In this document: positions 21,242 through 32,142 of the stretch, one piece after another
How positions within the stretch are numbered: the first letter of the stretch is position 1
How the letters are laid out: every line of letters begins with the position of its first letter
Source of the DNA: Lactarius indigo
Lineage: Eukaryota > Basidiomycota > Agaricomycetes > Russulales > Russulaceae
DNA: 64,000 nucleotides
Direction of reading: 5' to 3'
Assembly: GCA_025766275.1 (NCBI GenBank)
Contig: JAFKAC010000064.1
Location: 248,001 to 312,000 of the forward strand
Notes under the pieces: model-generated
Seen by the model: the letters and a program-made list of their open reading frames with translations, nothing else
Databases searched by the model: none
Told to the model about the DNA's origin: nothing
Position numbers and translations under genes: made by a program

Positions 21242-24200
21242 ACCCATCGGCCTGGGTGAGGGCTTTAAATTGTAATTCTGTAATCATGACGCGCTTTCGC
21301 TCTCTTCGAATTCCAGTCTCGATTCGCACGAATTACCGAATGGCCGACATAAAAGCACTAGTGGACTCGGGAGCCACCGATAACTTCATACACCCAAATT
21401 TCGTCAGGAAAATGGGCATAGGGACCCAACAACTAACCCAACCACGGAAGGTCTGGAACATAGACAGTACGGAAAATAAAGCTGGGTCCATCACTCATTT
21501 CACCGACCTGAATGTATACGCCAACGGATACCACAGGACCATGAGATTCCTCATTACAAACCTTGGAAACGAAGAGGTTGTCTTAGGATATCCCTGGCTG
21601 GCAACCTACGAACCAACCATTAACTGGCGAGACGCAGTAATACATGAAAAGGTCATGCCGGTCGTGATCAGTACGCAGGACAGTCTGAACCATCACACCG
21701 TTATCGCGACCGCTCTAACTAACGATGAAAAGGAAGCGATAAGCCTCGAACTAGACGAAGAGGACACGTACTTGCGAGCAACTACGTCCACAGAGTTGGC
21801 AATCCAAGCCAAAAAGGAAGAAGAGCCTGTAGAGCTGCCGGCAGTCTATCACGCTTTCCAACAACTTTTCAGCGAAGAGGCGTCACAACGATTCCCCCCT
21901 GCCAGGCCGTGGGACCACGCAATAGACTTCAAGCCGGGTACCCCTTCAGCTATAGACTGCAAAATATACCCGTTGACACAAGAAGAAGAAGGGAAACTCA
22001 AGGAATTTTTAGACGAGAAATTGCAGCAAGGATATCTGCGACCTTCCATATCTCCGTACGCATCTTCATTCTTCTTCGTCAAAAAGAAGGACGGAAAACT
22101 ACGCCCCGTACAGGACTACCGCACCATCAATTCGTATACCATACGAAACCAATATCCACTCCCGTTGATTCAAGATCTCATTTACGACCTCAGTAATGCC
22201 TACATTTATACGAAGCTCGACATCCGCTGGGGATATAATAACATCCGAATACGAGACGGTGATCAGGAGAAGGCGGCCTTCAAGACCAAGTTTGGCCTCT
22301 TCGAGCCGACAGTCATGTTCTTCGGTCTCACCAACTCGCCGGCCACCTTCCAAACAATGATGAACCACATTTATCGTGACACCATCGCAAAGCACGAACT
22401 CCGAGGCACCGTCATCCGCGTCTACATGGACGACATTGGCATCGCCACACGAGAAGGCGCCACGTCCGCTGACCACATAGCCGCGGTGACGGACGTTCTT
22501 CGCGTCGCCCAGGAACACGACCTCTACTTCAAGCTCGAAAAGTGCCTTTTCCACCAACCTCGGATGGATTACCTGGGGGTAATCCTTGAAAAGGGGGTAA
22601 CACGTATGGACCCGGTAAAAGTTTGCGGCATCAGAGACTGGCCGACACCAACCAAGGTCAGGGACGTACGGTCATTCCTGGGTTTTTGTAACTTTTACCG
22701 CCTTTTCATCCGAGGTTTCGCAACCCACGCACGACCACTCAACCGGCTGACAAGGAAAGATGCCGAGTGGAACTGGGGAGACGATGAAGAACGGGCTTTC
22801 AAAACCCTAAAACGACTCGTAACGGAAGAACCGGTACTGGCACACCCCAACCTACAAGACCAGTTTGAGCTAGAGGTCGACGCGTCAGGATTCGCGGTAG
22901 GCGCAGTACTCCTACAAAAGAAAAATGACGGTCGCAAGCACCCTATAGGATACTACTCGGCAACGCTGAACGAAGCGGAATGAAATTACGACATTTACGA
23001 CCTAGAACTCCTCGCCATAGTCAAAGCTCTTCGCCACTGGAGACCTCTGCTCGCAGGGTCTCCGCACAAGATCAAAATATTCTCCGACCACCTAAATCTC
23101 CAGTACTGGAAAACTCCGCAAAAGATTAGTCGGAGGGTCGCTCGAGAAGTACTAGAATTAATGGAGTACGATTTCGAGATCCATCACATCAAAGGAAAGA
23201 ACAATGGCAGGGCGGACGCGCTATCACGACGACCAGACTACGACCAAGGAGAGGGAGACAACCAAGGTGTGGTCGTCTTACCTCCGGAAGTATTCATACG
23301 AGCTACTAATGCTGCGCGTGCATTGGAAACGCATCCGATGATGCAACCGCCGAAGCGACGACAGGATCCCGCCATAATCAAATCATGGGTTGATGCCCAC
23401 CACCTCAAAAAGATAGAAGGGGAGTGGTACAAGGACGGACGATTGGTAGTCACAGGACCCATGACAGCGTACCGGGCCATCATACAAGACCACCACGACC
23501 CACCAGTACACGGACACCCCGGAATAAGCAGGACGCAACGAATCGTAGAGCGACATCACTGGTGGCCAACTATCCGCCGGGATGTATATGAGTACGTCAC
23601 AGGGTGTGCGGACTGTCAGCGAATCAAAGTCAATACAAGACCAACTCGCGCACCTCTACACCCAATCACCGCTATCAAGGACGCCCCTCCCTTTCACACC
23701 ATCGCCCTCGACTTCATTACCAAACTACCGGCTTCGCAGTCATACGACAGTATCTTAACCGTTACTGATCATGATTGCAGCAAAGCGTCCATATTTATTC
23801 CCTGCAACGAAGAAATCACAGCAGAGGAGACCGCCATTCTGTACGTCAATCACGTATTCAAACGATTCGGACTACCGCGTAAAATTATTAGTGACCGAGA
23901 CCCCCGGTTTACCTCCAAATTCACACGAGAGATATGCCGCATACTGGGTATTCAACAGAATATCTCCACGGCTTATCATCCGCGCACGGATGGGCAGTCA
24001 GAGCGGACTAATCAATGGCTTGAACAGTACCTCCGATTCTGGGCCAACGAGCGTCAAGATAACTGGGCGGCGTATCTTCCGATAGCAGAATTTGCTCACA
24101 ACAATTGGCCCCATGAACACACGAAACAATCCCCATTCATGCTTCTGATGGGGTATAACCCGACCACCGATTGGACGGATAAGCCATCTCCAATCCCAAA

Positions 24201-25056
24201 CGTAATCACCAGACTAACACAACTAAAGGAAGCACGCCGGCTGGCCCAAGACCTCATCAAAAAGGCACAGGATAGCTGGGTTCGACACAAGGATACTCCA
24301 CGCTATCAAGTCGGTGATCAGGTGTGGCTGGAAGGAAGACATCTACGAACCAATCAACCCACGGCGAAATTGGCGGCGCGACGCCACGGACCATTCAAAG
24401 TGGTGCAGGTGATGTCCCCATACAATTACCGTCTAGAACTTCCCACGCAGTGGAGCATCCACCCAGTGTTTCACATCGATCTTCTCACACCATACAAGCA
24501 CACGGCCTTTCACGGCGAAAATTTCCCGCGACCGCCACCGGATCTTGTAGAAGGAGAAGAAGAATACGAGGTGGAGGCTATTCTAGACTCACGGCATTTC
24601 GGCCGCCGCAAAAAGCTCCAATACCTCATCAAATGGAAGGGGTATCCGGACTCGGAGAATCAGTGGATCGATAAGGATGACGTATTCGCCCCGGAAGCAA
24701 TAGAAGAGTACCAGGCGGGCCGAACGACTATACGACGCCTTAAAAGCCAATCTGGAGACGGCCAGGGAGAGTATCACCCCTACCTTCACTCCTCTCATAC
24801 TTCTATGCCCACCTCTCCTCTCAGACATGTCACCACGGCGATCCTCCTCGACCAAGTCGCACAAGACGCCGCCAACCTCATCGAAGACGACGAAGAAACC
24901 GTGGTTCAACAGGTCCAGCTCACTCCGTACACACCTGCAAACATACGAGCGGGGCATATCACCGCTCAAGAATGGGCTAATGTCCTACAGAGGTTCCCCG
25001 ACCCGACTCACCAGCCCGACGACGAGCAGCAGCATGCCGTCCCTCACATCTTCTGA
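21230..25056 (+). pseudogene. E4 pol: protease to chromodomain, one internal TGA
   Basis: The frame runs from the slippery site through protease (LVDSGATDNFI), RT (VYMDDIGIAT) and RNase H to TGA 22981, which is CGA (Arg) in E2. It then continues with integrase (HGHPGISRTQRIVERHHWW, CADCQRIK, ALDFITKLP, SDRDPRF), GPF module and chromodomain (YLIKWKGYPDSENQWIDKDD) to TGA 25054. A single reversion would restore the domain order. The terminal stop coincides with that of E2. Confidence 0.94.
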
Positions 25057-25962
25057 GACGACAACGGCAATCGAGAACCCGTCGCCATTATCCCCCCAGG
25101 TGACGACCTCATCGGCACGCGGGGAATTCTCCCTGCCGACCGCCCCATCGAAGACCCCACTGGAGTCAGAAGTAGCGGAGGACTGGCGGAGGATGGCGAA
25201 GGAGTGGGCCGACGAACAACTACGCTTAGCGCAGAGGAGGTTGAGCGAGTTGCGGCAGCGCAGGCAGCGCTCCCTCACGACGAGGCTCACGCTGACGACG
25301 AGGATTACTACCCGGTCAGACACCCCCTCCTTCGAACGCACAGCCACCCTACTAATCCCCGAATCACCCCATGGCTCGTTCACACCGACGGAACCGCCAT
25401 GTCTCGAGGACGTGTGCGACTGCCCGGCGTCGCATTTCACACCCCCATCACGCCCGACGACGACCCCGCGCAGGTCCTTGCGCCTGAAGGGTTCCGGGCG
25501 AATCGACAGCCCCATTACATTCACTTCCCCATCACCGGACCCGACGGCGTAGAGAGGAACGCCAGTCATGTGCAGATCGTAGGAGGTGCGAATCCGTTTG
25601 TGTTAGGGCTCATTCCTGGCTCCTCCCATCTCTACGGCAAACCCCTCTACGCCCATCCGATGCTATCGGCCGCGGGACGCGCCTTCATCGCCCACGAGGA
25701 CCTAGTTATCCTCGCCTCCGACAAGATCACGGACCGCGCACTGAACCGCATCGGGGATGAATCTCTGACTGCGGAGGTGACGCGCTACCGCGCCGCTGCA
25801 TATGAAGAAGAGCGGCTCGCGGCCCGCATCCGTCAACTCCAAGCCATGCGATTGTCGGCAAGGGACGACAAGAGGGACTGCATTTACCGGTTGGAGCGGG
25901 CTAACGTCTTCGAGAGGATTAGTGACGAGCAGTCTACGTGGACGGCGCGAGACTTTCGGTGA
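25057..25962 (+). CDS. E4 ORF3 region downstream of pol
   Basis: In the pol frame and open from 25057 to TGA 25960. An ATG-started frame of 252 codons begins at 25204. Conserved motifs are PGVAFHTPI, PEGFRANRQPHYIHFPITGPDG, GSSHLYGKPLY and ESLTAEVTRYRAA, followed by a charged helical tail (RIRQLQAMRLSARDD). The function is unknown. The position after integrase is where env or other accessory genes lie in related elements, but no signal peptide or membrane span is visible, so an envelope is unlikely. Confidence 0.7.
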   Translation, partial: DDNGNREPVAIIPPGDDLIGTRGILPADRPIEDPTGVRSSGGLAEDGEGVGRRTTTLSAEEVERVAAAQAALPHDEAHADDEDYYPVRHPLLRTHSHPTNPRITPWLVHTDGTAMSRGRVRLPGVAFHTPITPDDDPAQVLAPEGFRANRQPHYIHFPITGPDGVERNASHVQIVGGANPFVLGLIPGSSHLYGKPLYAHPMLSAAGRAFIAHEDLVILASDKITDRALNRIGDESLTAEVTRYRAAAYEEERLAARIRQLQAMRLSARDDKRDCIYRLERANVFERISDEQSTWTARDFR

Positions 25963-25992
25963 GTCTGGGGTCTCACGCTGAAAAGGGGGTGA

Positions 25993-26456
25993 TGTTACGG
26001 TTGCGCGCATTGGACCCTTACTGTACCGGTTGTGGCTACGGCAGTAAGGTAGATTAGTCACGGACTCGGAGTTTACGAAGGAGTTAGGTGTTTAGAGATG
26101 ACTCGATCCTGATACAGGTAGTAGTAGTATTAGGATTGCGGTACTTACGCGATACGTTGGACGCTACTTTACTGAGACTCATAGCAGCGCTTGAAAGCCT
26201 GCTCTGCTTGTATTTAAGATAGCTGCGGAAGACCAAGACACGCCATCTTGGTCTTCTTCAATCGTCACTTCTAGTCCCTTCCGTTCTCCCTGTTAAAGAC
26301 GAGCCTTCCATCAAGAGAAGAGCTTTATCCGATCCTAGTGTCTGCGTACATCTAGAACCTGCCTTCGAAAGCCATACGCCTCTGCGCGTGATCAGCTAAG
26401 TCGTGGAAGTCGCCTTAACCGAGCTCAAGTCGAGCTAACGTCGTGACGGCGTTACA
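25993..26456 (+). repeat. E4 3' LTR with polypurine tract
   Basis: 464 bp and identical to the 5' LTR by eye. It is preceded by a GAAAAGGGGG polypurine tract and TGA. The conserved block GTCTGGGGTCTCACGCTG lies between the ORF3 stop and the tract in families A and B. Confidence 0.95.
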
Positions 26457-26461
26457 GCATA

Positions 26462-27134
26462 CTAATACATGATCACCATGACCTGCCAATACACGGACAT
26501 CCAGGAATTGCGAGAACTCAACGAATCCTGGAACGACACTACTGGTGGCCACGACTACGACGGGACGTATGTGAATACGTACAAGGATGTGTGGAGTGCC
26601 AGCGAAACAAGGTGAACACCCGACCCATATGGGCTGCACTCCACCCCATTGCGCCAATACTAGAAGCCACGCCGTTTTACACGGTGGCGATGGACTTCAT
26701 CACGAAACTTCCCCAGTCGAGGGGGTATGACAGTATATTGACTGTCACCAACCACAACTGCAGCAAGGCCTCCGTCTTCATTCCGTGCAGAGAAGAAATC
26801 ACCGCAGAAGAAACGGCGGCCCTATACGTAACCCACATCTTCAAACGTTTTGGATTACTGCACAAAATCATTAGTGACCGTGACCCGCGCTTCACGTCCA
26901 AGTTCGCCCGAGAAACATGCCGAATTCTAGGGATTCAGCAAAACGTATCAACGGCGTATCATCCACGCACTGACGGACAGTCCGAAAGGACCAACCAATG
27001 GTTGGAGCAGTATCTACGCTTCTGGGTGAATGAACGACAAGACGACTGGACGACCTATCTGCCAATCGCCGAATTCGCGCACAACAACTGGCCACATGAA
27101 CACACCAAACAGTCGCCGTTCCAACTTTTAATGG
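26462..27134 (+). pseudogene. E3 pol, part 2: integrase core
   Basis: Resumes E3 after E4 with LIHDHHDLPIHGHPGIARTQR, the finger CVECQRNK, and the catalytic core (AMDFITKLP, SDRDPRF, the QNVSTAYHPRTDGQSERTNQ region). It is cut at LLMG by an antisense solo LTR and resumes at 27667. Confidence 0.92.
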
Positions 27135-27661
27135 TGTAACGTCGCCACGACGTTAGCTCGACTTGAGCTCTAGGGGCGGTAACGACTTAGCGATATATCG
27201 ATGCGCTGACTTGAAGACACGGAGGTCCAAGCCTCTGCCTTAGTGAATACATGGAGGTACACTGGCAGATCCCACTATGTTGGTCACGAACGAAGTCGGA
27301 GTTGCTCTAGGTTCAAAGAAAGAGAGGAGCGAAAAGAGAAACAAGTGGCGATTCAAGAAGACCAAGATGGCGTATCTTGGTCTTCGCAAGACAGTTTAAA
27401 TACACAAACTAGCAGGCTTAGAAGCGCTGCTATGAGTCACAGTAAGTAGCGTCCAACGTATCGCGTAAGTAGCTCGAACCAGATACCACTACTACCAGTA
27501 TTAGTGGCGTCCGTCATCAGTCAGCAATCAGTACCGTATCACCTATCGTGCTACCGTATCACCGTGGTTTAAGTCCGCAACTAATCTACCTTACCGCCGT
27601 AGTTGCAACCGGTACAGTAAGGGTCATGAGCGCAAGAGTCCGTACAAGTCCGAACGTAACA
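27135..27661 (-). repeat. Antisense solo LTR, family A
   Basis: 527 bp, reading TGTTAC...GTTACA on the minus strand, with the perfect 5-bp target duplication AATGG at 27130-27134 and 27662-27666. It contains the family A TATA-like box and the AAGACCAAGAT/ATCTTGGTCTT inverted repeat. No internal element sequence remains, so it is the product of LTR-LTR recombination after a full insertion. It is the only LTR in the nest in the reverse direction. Confidence 0.94.
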
Positions 27662-27666
27662 AATGG

Positions 27667-29468
27667 GGTACGACCCCCAAGCGGACTGGACTGATAAGCC
27701 ATCCCCAATTCCCCTCGTAACCGAGTGACTGACACGGCTGAAAGAAGCTAGAAACGACGCCCAACGCCTTATAAAGAAGGCTCAGGAGTCATGGGTGCGC
27801 AACAAAGATACGCCCAAGTTCAGCGTCAATGATCTTGTGTGGCTCGAAGGCAAGCACCTTCGGACCAATCAGCCCACAGCAAAATTAGCGGCGCGACGCC
27901 ACGGACCCTTTCGGGTAACACAGGTGATGTCCCCTTACAACTATTGATTGGAACTTCCCACACAGTGGAGCATTCATCCAGTGTTCCACATCGATCTTCT
28001 CACCCCGTACAAACAAACCTCCTTACACGGGGAAAACTTCACACGACCACCGCCCGAATTGATAGATGGAGAGGAGGAATATGAGGTCGAGGCCATTCTA
28101 GACACTCGGCACTTCGGCAGAGGAAGGCGTCTCCAATACCTCATCAAATGGAAGGGGTATCCGGACTCGGAGAACCAGTGGATCAACAAGGACGACGTTT
28201 TTGCGCCCGAAGCGCTTCGCCTGTATCAGGAAATGCAAGCCCACGGCAGAAAGGATAAAGTGGGAGTGGCTCGGACAGAGGACAGTCATCCCCTCTTCCT
28301 TCGCTCAATCACTACTCTCATGCCCACCTCTCCATTGCGACATGTCACACAAGCGCAGCTCCTCGACTCCCTCGCAGAAGATGCCCGCGCCCTCTTGGCT
28401 GAGGACGACGACACCGAAGTTCCAAACACTCAGCTCACGCCATGGACACCTCTTACACCAGCAGAGGGGCCCATCACCGCACAAGAATGGATTAACGTCG
28501 TCACCAGATTTCCAGACCCAACAACTACCCCCGACGACGACCGAGCCGTCGTCCACGTCTTCCGAAACGATCGCGGCGAGCGCGAACCCATCGCCGCTAT
28601 CCCCCCAAGCGACGACCTCATCGGCGTTCGCGGAGTTTTCCCAAGCAATGACCAGCGTTCAAGTGCTGATGGAGTACGAGTTGGAGGGCTGGAAGAGGGT
28701 GGCAGCAGCGTGGCAGAAGGAGCAGTTGGACTCGGCAGCGGCCCGACTGAGGGAGATGCGCGAGCGACGGCAGCGATGGCGGCAGCTGAGGCTGGCCATG
28801 ACAACAAAGATTATTACCCGGCGAGACACTCCTTCCTTCGAACGAAACGCGACCCTCATAATCCCCTTGTCACGCCCTGGCTCATCTACACCGACGGCTC
28901 CCCCATGTATCGAGGACGTGTGCGCGTGCCTGGTGCCGCCGATCACTGTCCGTTCACCGCCGCCGACGACCCCGCGCATGTCATTGCACCTGAAGGGTTC
29001 CGGGCGAACCGACAACCCCATTATATTCGATACCCCATCACCGGACCAGACGGAGTAGAGAGGGACGCGTCGCACGTCCAAATCATTGGGGGGGCAGATC
29101 CCCTCATACTGGGGGTTATACCGGGCTCACCGCACGTCTATGGTAAGCCCTTCTACGCCGAACCCCACGTATCCGCCGCGCTTCACCCCACGTACCCGCA
29201 CGAGGACCTCGTCGTCTTCGAAGCGGACAAAATCACCGACCACGCACTCAATCGTATCAACGATGAGTCGCTTACCGCGGAGGTTACGCGCTTCCGCGCG
29301 GCCAGCTACAAGCTGGATCGACTTCGGGCCAGGGTGAGTCAGCTCCACGCAATGATCGAGTGTGCGCAAGACGACCGGCGGGACGCGATCTACCGTTTGG
29401 AGCGCGCCACTGCTTTAGAACGTATTGCCGACGAACAGCGTGATTGGCCCGCTCGAGACTTCCGGTGA
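27667..29468 (+). pseudogene. E3 pol, part 3: integrase end, chromodomain and fused ORF3
   Basis: Starts at GYDPQADWTDKPSP in E3 frame. TGA at 27727 and 27945 interrupt it; the second is CGA in E1. From 27948 the frame is open for 506 codons to TGA 29466. It covers the GPF module end, chromodomain (YLIKWKGYPDSENQWINKDD), a linker with REPIAAIPPSDDLIGVRG, and the whole ORF3 domain (PEGFRANRQPHYIRYPITGPDG, ESLTAEVTRFRAA). This copy shows that in family A ORF3 is translated as a C-terminal extension of Pol with no stop between. Confidence 0.9.
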
Positions 29469-29499
29469 GTCTGGGGTCTCATGCTAGAAAGGGAGGTGA

Positions 29500-29925
29500 T
29501 GTCACGTTTCGACTTGTACAATACATACGAGTAAGGACCCTTACTGTACCAGTTGCAACTACGGCGGTAAGGTAGATTAGTTGCGGACTTACGATAGGCG
29601 ATACGAGTACGATAGGAGATTGCGCACTGATTGCTGACTGAGGACTACGCCACCAATACTAGTACTAGTAGTACTAGGGTTTGAGATACTTACGCGATAC
29701 GTTGGACGCTTTACTACGGTGACTCATAGCAGCGCTTGAAAGCCTGCTCGACTTGTATTTATAGTGTCTAGTGAAGACCAAGATACACCATCTTGGTCTT
29801 CTTGAATCGTCACTTGTCTTCTCTCTCCTCTTACTTGCTATCCTAAGGAATTGTCTAAACTCCGCTCGTAATTCGAATATTCGACTTGCCGGTGTACCTC
29901 CGCATATTCACTAAGGCAAGAGCTT
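29500..29925 (+). repeat. E3 3' LTR, left part
   Basis: Begins TGTCACG after the tract GAAAGGGAGGTGA. It is split by E5 at AGCTT (29921-29925). The right part is 37760-37854. Confidence 0.95.
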
Positions 29926-30486
29926 TGTTACGATTTTCCGGACTCGTTCTTTTCCTTTTTCTCATTAACTCCCTACCTCCACATTACGAGCCCTGTATGA
30001 CTACGCGGACAATACGTTTACCTGGTTCCTATCACGCGCTTTGCTTATCATCGTTATCTTTTGATAAAGCTCGACAGGTGCTAGTTTCCGTTCACTTCTC
30101 AATCACGCGCAGACCCGCGTGATTCTCCCTTTGTTCCCGATACAGACCTCCTTTGTGCCCGTTATGTCTTACCTTTGTTCCCTGATGAGGGATGACCTTA
30201 CGCCCTCGCTCGTACTAAACATATTTAAGCCCAGTACTACCTAGCTTGTACGGTAGACTAGACTTCTTGTGTAATACTACACTCGTCTACGCAGAGTCTC
30301 TCGAACCTTCGATCCTCGCCTTACGCCAGACCTTCGCGCCTTGGCCCTCCTCTATAGTCCAAGTGACGTGTGTCCTTGTGACTCTTGTGCATCATTATTG
30401 CTGAAGTCGAGCCTTTGAGCTTGGACTACCAATTGTCTGACTGACTTAGTGCAGGTCGCACTCAACGCCCCTGTAGTGGCGTTACA
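29926..30486 (+). repeat. E5 5' LTR (family C)
   Basis: TGTTACG to GCGTTACA, 561 bp. TATTTAAG lies at 30222-30229, with AGACTAGACTT at 30255-30265, 33 nt downstream, as the presumed transcript start. The start-site sequence differs completely from families A and B. Confidence 0.95.
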
Positions 30487-30488
30487 TT

Positions 30489-30499
30489 AAGTCTAGTCT
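30489..30499 (+). promoter_or_regulatory. E5 self-priming primer-binding site
   Basis: AAGTCTAGTCT starts 2 nt after the LTR and is the exact reverse complement of AGACTAGACTT at 30255-30265. Both partners differ from the A/B pair and yet remain complementary, which is compensatory evidence for self-priming. Confidence 0.88.
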
Positions 30500-30507
30500 C
30501 TACCACC

Positions 30508-32142
30508 GTGGCTCTCACCAGCCGCAGCCGAACACAGTTTGTCAAGGAGTACCTGGAGCGACACCCCCACGACAACCTAAGGCCATCTATCAAGGGAACC
30601 GCCCTCTGGAGGAACACCCCACACGATGAAGGGTACTACGTTTACGACCCCGACAAACTCACATACGAGCCTATTGAATATATCAAGGACCAACATATCT
30701 GGGCCTACGTTGCCTACTCCGATACAAAACACTCCTGGTACTCATACAAACCCATTCCCGCACACCTTGGACTAGGACCAGGAAAAGGACAAATCAGCGC
30801 TATCGACGCAGATTCAGACGTCGAAGAACCATCCTCTGAACCAGATCTAGATAACCCTACCCTTACACCAACCATTCAACGCCCCATAGACTTTGCATCG
30901 TATGCCAACATGTCCACCACCCAACTCTCCACCACCCTCACCTCCTCGCAACCAACCGCAGGCTCCTCGACAACGAATTCTGCAAGTAGTGGAGGACATC
31001 CTGTGGGAGGAAGTATGTCAACAGGTGGAGGAGGCATTGCGGGAAGCGCAGGAGGCCATCATGGAGGCGGTGCGCCTGGAGGTGGAGGCGGTGCGCCTGG
31101 AGGTGGAGGCAGGGCGCCTGGAGGCGGAGCGGCAGCTGGCCCCGCAGCTGGAGGACCTCCCCAACCAAATGGACGACTCAGGGGAAACCCCCCACCCGAA
31201 TTCACAGGAGATCGGGAAGCCAGCCGAGCCTTCCTCAACGCATTCGCCTTATATCGAGGGATGAACCCAAATGTGCAACAACTCACCCTCCCATATTCGC
31301 GAGCAATGACGCTTCTATCCTACATTCGAGGACCGCTCGTCGACGATTGGGTAGAAGAGCAAATACAATGGCTGGCCGATCAACTAGCAGGCGGTGTGGC
31401 CATGAACGCTGAAAACCTATGGAACACCATTGAAACACGCTTCATCCAAGCGTACACCGACACTACTCAACAACAAAAAGCCCGCCACGCCATTCAGAAT
31501 CTACGAATGGATAAAGAAGACATCAACACCTACATAGCCAAGTTCTCTAATTTGGCCAACAAGGCGGGATACAATAAAGACGAAGCCACGACTTTAGAAA
31601 TCTTCCAGAAAGGCCTCCCGAATGCGTTAGTCATAAACGCAATCAAGTTCCATCACCCCATAGATTGGGACAATTGGAAAACAGCAGTCACGCTTCAACA
31701 AGCGGAATACCTTCTCCTTAAAGACAGACTCACCAAAGGAAGAACAGACAAGAAAGGGGGGGCCTCCCGCGACCAATGGCTAAACGCCCTCAACAAAACA
31801 AGAGACCCAAACGCAATGGACGTCAGTCGCACTCGCGCGAGAGCAGCAATGACAGAAGACGAAAAGAAGTTACTCCAGAAAGAAGGAAGGTGCTTCAGGT
31901 GCCGAGGACAAGGACACATCTCCTGATTTTGTCCCCAAAAGCCAACCACCACAATCAAAACTGCGAACACGAGCGACCCTACTCCAACCACTGCTACCAT
32001 TTCAATGACCTCATCACGTCCCCTCTCCAATGAGGAGCAAGCAGATGCCCAAGTAGCGGCCCTGTTCGCCCAAACCCCCAAAGTACGAGAACTAATGGTG
32101 GACAAGCTCTTCGGACAAAAGAAGGATTTTCTGAACGCTTAA
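30508..32142 (+). pseudogene. E5 gag, GTG start, one in-frame TGA
   Basis: GTG 30508 lies in the context ACCGTGG. The N-terminal domain is a distant match to that of families A and B (ALWRN, GYYVYD, PIEYIKDQHIWAYV). A Gly-rich run, the gag core (ALYRGMN, MTLLSYIRGPLVDDW) and a CCHC knuckle (CFRCRGQGHIS-x-FC) follow, where x is TGA at 31924, probably from CGA. The tail RELMVDKLFGQKKDFLNA ends at TAA 32140. No ATG occurs in the first 130 codons, so GTG or another non-ATG start is needed to make the conserved domain. Confidence 0.88.
32124..32130 (+). promoter_or_regulatory. E5 gag-pol -1 frameshift site
   Basis: GGATTTT in gag phase (G-GAT-TTT) lies exactly where families A and B have GGGTTTT. 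GGAUUUU is a known shifty heptamer in dianthoviruses. The pol frame is -1 and open across the site, and the gag stop is 10 nt downstream. Confidence 0.65.

Larger units (their letters stand above)
18766..26456 (+). mobile_element. E4: Ty3/gypsy chromovirus, family B, youngest insertion
   Basis: A complete 7691-bp element. The target duplication GCATA lies at 18761-18765 and 26457-26461. The two 464-bp LTRs appear identical base for base, so this is the most recent insertion in the nest. Even so it carries TAG at 19277 and TGA at 20936, 22981 and 25054. The stop at 25054 is also present in E2. The pattern suggests an already defective master RNA moved by enzymes from another copy. Confidence 0.96.
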
